Shown: positions 5,622 to 10,572 of the stretch, piece by piece | How the letters are laid out: each line of letters starts with the position of its first letter | Position numbering within the stretch: the stretch's first letter is position 1 | Assembly: GCA_003505795.1 (NCBI GenBank) | Contig: DNXT01000399.1 | Location: 1 to 10,572 of the forward strand | Reading direction: 5' to 3' | DNA: 10,572 bases | From: Lysobacteraceae bacterium | GTDB taxonomy: Bacteria; Pseudomonadota; Gammaproteobacteria; Xanthomonadales; Xanthomonadaceae | Notes under the pieces: generated by a model | What the model was told of the DNA's origin: nothing | The model's database searches: none | Seen by the model: the letters and a program-made list of their open reading frames with translations, nothing else | Program-made: the position numbers and the translations under genes

Positions 5622-6167
5622 ATGCCTGCCTCCCGGCACGCCCCGCCGCCTCGCCTCGATCGACCAGCTGCGCGGCGCCTCATGCAGCCGATGCTGCTCG
5701 ACCACGTCCGCGAGACGTTCTACCTGCGCCATCAGCTCGGCGACCCGATGGCCGTGGCCCGGACCGAGCCTGCGCTGTACCTGTACCGCCTGCTGGCGCA
5801 CCCGTGCGCGCCGGTGTTCGTGCTGCCGACCGGGCTGTCGGCGTGGCTGTACGGCCAGGGCAAGGACCGCGCCGCGGTGGTGGCGTTACCGGCCAGGCGC
5901 GGCCTGTTCCTGGTGCTGCCGGAACTCACCCTGGTCAACTTCGCCTGGACCTTCGAGTTCCCGCCGCACATGGCCTACCTGCAGGTGATCTGGGCGATCG
6001 GCCTGAGCATGCTGGCGCTGGCCGCATTGCCGTGGCTGCCGCGACCCGTGCGGGTGGCGACCGGCGTGGCGCTGATCGCCGGGCACGCTGGCGCTGCGTT
6101 ACTTCTGACCATCGCCGCGCCGGCGCGCGCGCCTATACTCGCGCTTTGCCCGCCGCCGGCCCGTTGA
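5622..6167 (+). pseudogene. Decayed DUF1624/heparan-alpha-glucosaminide N-acetyltransferase-like membrane protein (N-terminal part only)
   Basis: The frame codes 181 residues, of which about 20-155 match the start of the DUF1624 (HGSNAT catalytic, PF07786) family: MLLDHVRETFYL, DPM, CAPVFVL.TGLSAWLYG, RGLFLVL.ELTLVNFAWTFEFPP and YLQVIWAIGLSMLALAAL. Members normally have roughly 350-400 residues and several more helices. Here similarity stops near GHAG (about 6090), where the family has GHN, and an unrelated tail leads to TGA at 6165-6167. The near-invariant N-terminal RLxSIDxLRG motif is missing from this frame but is intact in another (about 5640-5673), so two opposite frame changes bracket it. 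Five positions where the family usually has Leu in or beside helices are Pro coded by CCG (residues 61, 69, 90, 100, 137). Together these indicate a dead gene. Family consensus is from memory. Its stop overlaps the POT start (TGATG). Confidence 0.75.
6134..6139 (+). promoter_or_regulatory. Candidate -10 box for the POT transporter gene
   Basis: TATACT matches the sigma-70 -10 consensus at five of six bases and stands out in GC-rich surroundings. A start near 6146 would give a leader of about 21 nt. No good -35 is seen at the usual spacing; CTGACC at 6105-6110 is too far away. The box lies inside the non-homologous tail of the acetyltransferase remnant, so the truncation seems to have left the transporter's own promoter in place. 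Confidence 0.4.
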
Positions 6168-7930
6168 TGCCCCCGACCGCTGTTTCCGTCCGCGCGACCG
6201 ACGACTTCCTCGGTCACCCCAAGGGCGTCTACGTCTGTTTCTTCACCGAGATGTGGGAGCGTTTTTCGTTCTACGGAATGAAGGCGCTGCTGCTGCTGTA
6301 CCTGACCAAGTACCACCTGTTCGGCGACAAGGCCGGGCTGGACCTGCTCGGCGCCTACGGCGGCCTGGTCTACTGCATCCCGGTGTTCGGCGGCCTGCTC
6401 GCCGACCGCTGGCTGGGGATGCGCAAGGCGGTGGTGTTCGGCGGCGTGCTGCTGGTGCTCGGCCACCTCGGCATGGCCTTCGAGGGCCATGCCGCGACCC
6501 GCGTCGGCGGCACCGTGGTGCGCGACACCGCCGGGCTGGCGGTGACCTACCTGTCGCTGGCGCTGATCATCGTCGGGGTCGGCTTCCTCAAGCCCAACAT
6601 CTCCACCATCGTCGGCAAGCTGTATCCGGAGAACGACCCGCGCCGCGATTCGGGCTTCTCGCTGTTCTACGCCGGCATCAACCTCGGCTCGCTGTTCGCC
6701 TCGCTGGTGTGCGGCTTCCTCGGCGAGGCCTACGGCTGGAAATACGGGTTCGGCGCCGCCGGCATCGGCATGCTGGCCGGCCTGGGCATGTTCCTGTGGG
6801 GCCAGAAGTACCTGCACGGCCACGCCGAACCGCGCTCGCGCCAGGCGCTGCGCGAGCGCGTGGCCGGGCTGCCGCGCGAATGGCTGATCTACGCCGCGGC
6901 CGTGCTCGGCGTGCTGCCGGTGGCGTGGCTGATGTGGGCCGCGGCCAACGGCGCCTTTTCGCTGGGCGGGGAGATCTCGCTGGCGCTGCTGCTGATGCTG
7001 CTGGTGCTGGGCGGCGTGCTGTTGTGGTTCGCCTGGTTCACCGGCACCCAGTGCACGCCGGTGCAGCGCCAGCAGATGTTCGCGCTGATGGCGCTGATCT
7101 TCATGGCGCTGGTGTTCTTCACCCTGTACGAGCAGACCTACGGTTCGTGGGTGACCTTCACCGACCGCCTGCTGACCAAGGACATCGCGCCGGCGCTGGT
7201 GATCCGCGACGGCACCCCGCTGCCGTGGTCGATCGCCTCGCTGCTGCTGGCGCCGCTCGGGTTCGTGGTGGCCGCGCGCTTGTCCGATCGCGATTCCGCC
7301 TCGGCCGCGCCGCGCCGGCTGTTCGTGCTGGTGGTGGCGCTGATGCTGGTGTTCCTGGTGCGCGACTGCATCGTGCTGCCGCAGACCGCCGGCTCGCTGA
7401 CCTACCTGGGCGCGCTGTTCCTGGTGCTGCTGGCGCCGCTGTTCGCAGCGCTGTGGGCGTGGCTGGACCGCCGCGGCGCCGATCCGTCCAAGCCGGTGAA
7501 GTCCGCGTTCGGCCTGGCGTTCGCCGGGCTGTCGTTCGTGCCGCTGGCGTGGGCCGCGCAACAGGTCGGCGCGACCGGGCAGATGGCCAGCGTGTGGTGG
7601 CTGGTGCTGGCCTACCTGATCCTGGAAGTCGGCGAGATGTGCCTGTCGCCGGTCGGCCTGTCGGCGGTGACCCAGCTGGCGGTGCCGCGCGTGGTCAGCC
7701 TGATGATGGGCACCTGGTTCCTGGCGACCGCGTTCTCCGAGGCGCTCGCCGCGCTGTTCGGCAAGCTGGCCGCGATCGAAGTGCCCGATGGCCAGGCCCT
7801 GGACCTGGCGCAGGCCGCGGCCGGCTACGCGCACCTGTTCTGGCTGATGACCGGGATCGGCCTGGGCTGCGGCGCGCTGGCGCTGCTGGCCGCGCCGCTG
7901 CTGAAGCGGCTGATGCACGGCGTGCGCTGA
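6167..7930 (+). CDS. POT/PTR2-family proton-coupled peptide transporter
   Basis: A 587-residue inner-membrane major-facilitator protein that imports di- and tripeptides with protons. The diagnostic ExxER motif is at 28-32 (Glu28, Glu31, Arg32) in the first helix, within FFTEMWERFSFYGMKALLL. GGLLADRWLG is at 75-84, GFLKPNIS at 139-146, and the PTR2 signature FYAGINLGS at 167-175. The helix-7 acidic site appears as LYEQTYGSW with Glu322. EVGEMCLSPVGLS at 487-499 matches the conserved late helix. The central hydrophobic insertion (about 238-290) fits the two extra helices of bacterial POTs. ATG 6167 is chosen because the conserved protein starts 20 residues later and the upstream open frame is non-homologous. 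No Shine-Dalgarno is visible; the TGATG overlap with the preceding dead frame could once have allowed coupling. All substrate- and proton-binding motifs checked are intact, so it should be functional. It is divergent from the OPT gene. Confidence 0.93.
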   Translation: MPPTAVSVRATDDFLGHPKGVYVCFFTEMWERFSFYGMKALLLLYLTKYHLFGDKAGLDLLGAYGGLVYCIPVFGGLLADRWLGMRKAVVFGGVLLVLGHLGMAFEGHAATRVGGTVVRDTAGLAVTYLSLALIIVGVGFLKPNISTIVGKLYPENDPRRDSGFSLFYAGINLGSLFASLVCGFLGEAYGWKYGFGAAGIGMLAGLGMFLWGQKYLHGHAEPRSRQALRERVAGLPREWLIYAAAVLGVLPVAWLMWAAANGAFSLGGEISLALLLMLLVLGGVLLWFAWFTGTQCTPVQRQQMFALMALIFMALVFFTLYEQTYGSWVTFTDRLLTKDIAPALVIRDGTPLPWSIASLLLAPLGFVVAARLSDRDSASAAPRRLFVLVVALMLVFLVRDCIVLPQTAGSLTYLGALFLVLLAPLFAALWAWLDRRGADPSKPVKSAFGLAFAGLSFVPLAWAAQQVGATGQMASVWWLVLAYLILEVGEMCLSPVGLSAVTQLAVPRVVSLMMGTWFLATAFSEALAALFGKLAAIEVPDGQALDLAQAAAGYAHLFWLMTGIGLGCGALALLAAPLLKRLMHGVR

Positions 7931-7949
7931 GTCTGCCCCGGCGAAAAGG

Positions 7950-7972
7950 AACGGCGCCCCCGGGCGCCGTTT
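7950..7972. terminator. Terminator hairpin after the POT gene, probably bidirectional
   Basis: AACGGCGCC (7950-7958) pairs perfectly with GGCGCCGTT (7963-7971) around CCCG-type loop bases; two further pairs are possible inside. It begins 20 bases after the POT stop. The plus strand continues with only TTT, but on the minus strand the stem is followed by CCTTTTCGCC, so it may also stop transcripts from the peptidase gene at 8120, about 150 bases upstream in that direction. Confidence 0.7.
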
Positions 7973-8119
7973 CCGCGTTCGCCGCCACTACGCGGCTCGG
8001 ATCCGCATCGTCACGAGGAATCGCCCGCCCTCCTAGTGCACCAGCGCGGCATTGGGACTGCACCACAGCGCTGAGACATGACGGTGCCCTAAGACGACGC
8101 CATTGCCGCGACCGATCGC

Positions 8120-10096
8120 TCAGGGTTGCGCAGCTGTCGGCGCAGCCTGCCGGCCTCCCAGCGAACGCGCCAGGAATGCCAGCAGCTTCGTGTAGTACTC
8201 GCGCTGGTGGGGCTCGGTATAGAAGCCATGGCCTTCGGTACTGTAGTAGAGCGCCTCTACCGGCACCCCGGCTTTCGCCAGCGCCGCCTCCATCCGCTTG
8301 GAATGCTGGATCGGCGCGCGCTCGTCCTCGCCACCGGCCGCCAGGAACACCGGCACCTTGATGCGGTCGGCAAGATTGACCGGGGATACTTCGGCCAGCG
8401 CCTTCGGCTCTCCGATCCACTCCCTCAGGTAATTCTCACCGGAACCGCGCTTCTGGATGTCACCAGTGGTGAACATCATCGGCAAGTCGTAGACACCTAC
8501 GTAACCGGCCGCGCAACGATACAGGTCCGGTTCCCTTGCCACACCCATCAGCGCCGCATATGCGCCGTAGCTGGCGCCATATATGCAGATGCGAGAAGCA
8601 TCTGCATGACCCTGCTGGATCGCCCAGCGCGTGGCGTCGGTCACGTCGTCCTGCATGGCGCCGCCCCATTCCCGTGCCCCGGCCTGATGGAAGGTCCGCC
8701 CATAACCACCGGAGCCCCGGAAGTTGAGCTGCAACACCGCATAGCCGGCCTTGGCCAGCATCTGCGCTTCGCTGTCGAAACTCCAACTGTCGAACACCTC
8801 GAACGGCCCGCCGTGTGGCATCACCACCATCGGCAACGGCTTGCCGTTGCTGTCTTGCGGCAGCGTCAGGTAGCCATGCAGCTCCAGCCCGTCCCGGGCC
8901 TTGAAGGCGAACGGCTCCACCCGCGCGGCCTTGGCTGGGTCGAACCATTCGCGGCGGCTGATCAGGTGCTGGGCTTTCTTCGCCACCGTATCGAACAGGA
9001 AGAAATCGCCGGGATTGCTGCCCGAATATGCCTGCACCAGCACCAATTTCCCGTCCTTGGTGCTGGATGTGATATAGACCGCGTCGCCACCAAACGCAGC
9101 TTCCAGGCTGTGGTACATGCGTGCCTCGGCCGACTGCTCGTCGAAGAACAGCGCCTTGGGCTTGCCCGCCTGCACGATCGCCCCCACCGGGATCGAGGTG
9201 CCATCGCGGTAGATGATGCGTAGCGGGTCGGCAACGCTGTCGCGCAGCACCTGGCTGCGTTCGCCACTGGCGATGTCCCAGGCGACGATGGAGTCCGGAC
9301 CCCGTGCGTTCTGCACCTGCAGATAGGCAGTACGGTTGTCCGCCGAAAAACCAAGCGGCGTTTGGATCCGCCCGCTCACCCCTTCGTCGTTGAGCAGCCT
9401 CCATTCAGAGCCCGCGGCATCACGATAGTAGAGCTTGCTGACATTGTCGGCGCCGGCGCCTTCGGCGAACCTGACCTGTCCGGCATTGTCGGTCGAAAAA
9501 TTCGCCCGCCTCACGGGTGCCTTGGCGACCGGAATGCGCCGACCGGTATTGACGTCCAGTTTCTCGGCCCGCGTGTACGGGTCCTGCCCTGTCCACGGCC
9601 ATACGCTGATGATGACGTTGCGGTCGTCGTCGATCAGCGTGTCCGCAAGGAAAGCCGCAACCAATTCGGTCCTCTTGGTCTGGATGTTTGTTCCAAGCCC
9701 ACTGCCTTGCGCCCGGTACCCAACCAGAAGCTCAGGACTGCCGCCATCGGCATTGACGGCATACAGTTCCCCGGTGGGTTGGGGGCTGTCGAGAAGCCCG
9801 TACTTCTCGGCAATCGAGATGATCACGCGATTGTCGTTGACCCACGAAAAGCTGCTGACGTGAGAGTTCTTGCCGAGCACGAACGTGCCGCTGAGCTTGT
9901 TGTCGGCTCGTCGCATTATCGCCAGCGCAGTACGGTCCTCCATCGGCACCGTCGCGGCAAAGTACTCACCGGTGGGCGACAGCTCGATATCGGTGAACTT
10001 GTCCTTCTTGATGTACGCGGCGATGTCGACCTGCGCGCTGACGCAGCCCGATGCAACCATCAGCCCGATGGCCACCGCCCTGATCCACTTCCTCAT
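8120..10096 (-). CDS. Exported S9 family peptidase (dipeptidyl/acylaminoacyl peptidase type)
   Basis: A 658-residue prolyl-oligopeptidase-family enzyme that should hydrolyse peptides outside the cytoplasm. Residues 1-21 are a Sec signal with a likely cut after VSA (Ala21). A weak lipobox (ASGC, Cys18) makes a lipoprotein possible but less likely. Residues about 25-390 resemble the beta-propeller with loosely repeated strands (LSPTGEYFAAT, FSADNRTAYLQ). The hydrolase part has HGGP at 428-431, FRGSGGYG, nucleophile Ser509 in GASYGAYAAL (Ala replaces the usual second Gly), Asp591 in GGEDERAP and His623 in TEGHGFY. All three catalytic residues are present. This is a different S9 branch from the gene at 985, which ends in DENHW. 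ATG 10096 follows GAGGGG at a suitable distance. Sampled rows have about 58-65% GC against about 65-72% in neighbours. It stands as a separate unit 119 bp after the kinase gene; GATACT at 10177-10172 might be its -10 box. The specific substrate is unknown. Confidence 0.9.
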   Translation of the reverse strand: MRKWIRAVAIGLMVASGCVSAQVDIAAYIKKDKFTDIELSPTGEYFAATVPMEDRTALAIMRRADNKLSGTFVLGKNSHVSSFSWVNDNRVIISIAEKYGLLDSPQPTGELYAVNADGGSPELLVGYRAQGSGLGTNIQTKRTELVAAFLADTLIDDDRNVIISVWPWTGQDPYTRAEKLDVNTGRRIPVAKAPVRRANFSTDNAGQVRFAEGAGADNVSKLYYRDAAGSEWRLLNDEGVSGRIQTPLGFSADNRTAYLQVQNARGPDSIVAWDIASGERSQVLRDSVADPLRIIYRDGTSIPVGAIVQAGKPKALFFDEQSAEARMYHSLEAAFGGDAVYITSSTKDGKLVLVQAYSGSNPGDFFLFDTVAKKAQHLISRREWFDPAKAARVEPFAFKARDGLELHGYLTLPQDSNGKPLPMVVMPHGGPFEVFDSWSFDSEAQMLAKAGYAVLQLNFRGSGGYGRTFHQAGAREWGGAMQDDVTDATRWAIQQGHADASRICIYGASYGAYAALMGVAREPDLYRCAAGYVGVYDLPMMFTTGDIQKRGSGENYLREWIGEPKALAEVSPVNLADRIKVPVFLAAGGEDERAPIQHSKRMEAALAKAGVPVEALYYSTEGHGFYTEPHQREYYTKLLAFLARSLGGRQAAPTAAQP

Positions 10097-10215
10097 GTTT
10101 TCCCCTCACGCATTCCTTGACGTTGCTCCTTGACCGGAGCTGATGGAGGTCTATCCCGCCCCCGCATGCAGAGTATCGCGCATTCGCCGCCCGCTCCGGA
10201 CGGTCCCCCGGGACC

Positions 10216-10572
10216 TCACGCCACCGGCAGCAGCAGCGTGGCGATCGCGCCGCCGCCGTCGCGGTTGGCCAGCGCGGCCTCGCCGCCGTGCAGGCGCGCG
10301 ACCTCGCGCACGAACGGCAGGCCCAGGCCGGAACTGCGTTGTCCTCCGTGCGGGCGCGGCAGCGAGTAGAAGCGCTCGAAGACCCGCGCCAACGCGTAGT
10401 CGGGGACGCCGCTGCCCTGGTCCTCCACGCTCAGCCGGACCCGGTCTCCGACCCGTTCGCCGCGCAGCGCGATCCGGCTGCCGGGTGCGGAGAACTCGAT
10501 CGCGTTCTCGAGCAGGTTGCCCAGCGCGCGGCGCAACAGGAACCGGTCCCCCTGCACCGCCAGCGCCGCGGC
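10216..10572 (-). CDS. creC: CreC-like sensor histidine kinase, C-terminal ATPase part (start beyond the window)
   Basis: The last 118 residues of a two-component sensor kinase are present; sensing, HAMP and phosphoacceptor-His regions lie outside. The HATPase boxes appear in order: N box GNLLENAIEFS, G1 DQGSGVP, F box VFERFYSLPR, G2 SSGLGLPFV. The run GVPDYALARVFERFYSLPR with the following QRSSGLGLPFVREVARLHGGE is very close to the same part of E. coli CreC (as remembered: GIPDYALSRIFERFYSLPR, KSSGLGLAFVSEVARLFNGE), which is unusually distinctive among kinases. CreC phosphorylates the response regulator CreB; in some Gammaproteobacteria CreBC (BlrAB) controls creD and beta-lactamase genes. 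By analogy creB should lie beyond base 10572. creD, which often follows creC, is not here: an S9 peptidase gene follows instead. A weak GGTCC/GGACC hairpin (10202-10215) directly follows the stop. An orthologous kinase of the same subfamily is the main alternative. Confidence 0.8.
   Translation of the reverse strand, partial: AAALAVQGDRFLLRRALGNLLENAIEFSAPGSRIALRGERVGDRVRLSVEDQGSGVPDYALARVFERFYSLPRPHGGQRSSGLGLPFVREVARLHGGEAALANRDGGGAIATLLLPVA

Noticed and set aside
5277..5801. 174-codon minus-strand frame through the gene-free region
   Set aside because: It spans the hairpin repeats and the antisense of the acetyltransferase remnant; no ribosome site and no domain.
5315..6166. 284-codon N-terminal extension of the POT frame
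   Set aside because: It crosses repeats and the acetyltransferase remnant in another frame and has no similarity to the family; POT proteins begin shortly before the ExxER helix, matching ATG 6167.
5975..7918. 647-codon minus-strand open frame antisense to the POT gene
   Set aside because: Gln/His/Arg-rich shadow of the POT coding sequence with no recognisable domain.
8037..8071. Short direct repeats TGCACCAGCGC and TGCACCACAGCGC between the POT and S9 genes
   Set aside because: Only 11-13 bases, imperfect and with no associated element; likely chance in a 189-bp gap.

Overview
The window is high-GC DNA (about 70% GC in most sampled rows). Its organism is most likely a gammaproteobacterium of the Xanthomonadaceae/Lysobacteraceae (Xanthomonas, Stenotrophomonas, Lysobacter, Pseudoxanthomonas, Luteimonas group). 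The evidence is the GTAGGAGCGACTTCAG-type palindromic intergenic repeat, the GAAGACGCC/GGCGTCTTC style of terminator between convergent genes, codon choice, and a CreC-like kinase. The genus cannot be settled by reading alone. No tRNA, rRNA, transposase, integrase, CRISPR array or phage gene was seen.

Layout. 1-357 (-) is a partial gene for a small exported protein of unknown function, with a possible 33-codon CxxC micro-ORF overlapping its start (338-439, -). 501-902 (+) is a small soluble protein of unknown function. A bidirectional terminator (936-966) separates it from 985-3066 (-), a secreted S9 serine dipeptidyl peptidase resembling DPP5. 3067-3293 holds a promoter and a composite palindromic repeat. 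3294-5264 (-) is an OPT-family oligopeptide transporter. 5265-5621 has no gene but carries a tandem double-hairpin repeat, a terminator-like hairpin close to the OPT start and a large nested inverted-repeat element. 5622-6167 (+) is the decayed N-terminal part of a DUF1624/heparan-alpha-glucosaminide acetyltransferase-like membrane protein. Its stop codon overlaps the start of 6167-7930 (+), a POT/PTR2 proton-coupled di-/tripeptide transporter, which is followed by a terminator. 8120-10096 (-) is a second exported S9 peptidase with lower GC. 10216-10572 (-) is the C-terminal ATPase end of a CreC-like sensor histidine kinase running off the window.

Function. The main theme is peptide scavenging. 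Two exported S9 peptidases would cut peptides in the periplasm or outside the cell, and two unrelated transporter types (OPT and POT) would import the products. The genes are not one operon: they lie on both strands and are separated by terminators and repeats. Co-function is therefore inferred from content and proximity.

The most unusual points are (a) the acetyltransferase remnant, with a paired frame disruption over its SIDQLRG motif, repeated Leu-to-Pro (CCG) changes in predicted membrane helices, and a truncated end that now carries the POT promoter; (b) three copies of an approximately 47-nt double-hairpin unit flanking the OPT gene, one nested inside another palindromic element; and (c) a roughly 110-nt multi-branched inverted-repeat element at 5467-5580. 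I found no convincing new defence, toxin or mobile system.
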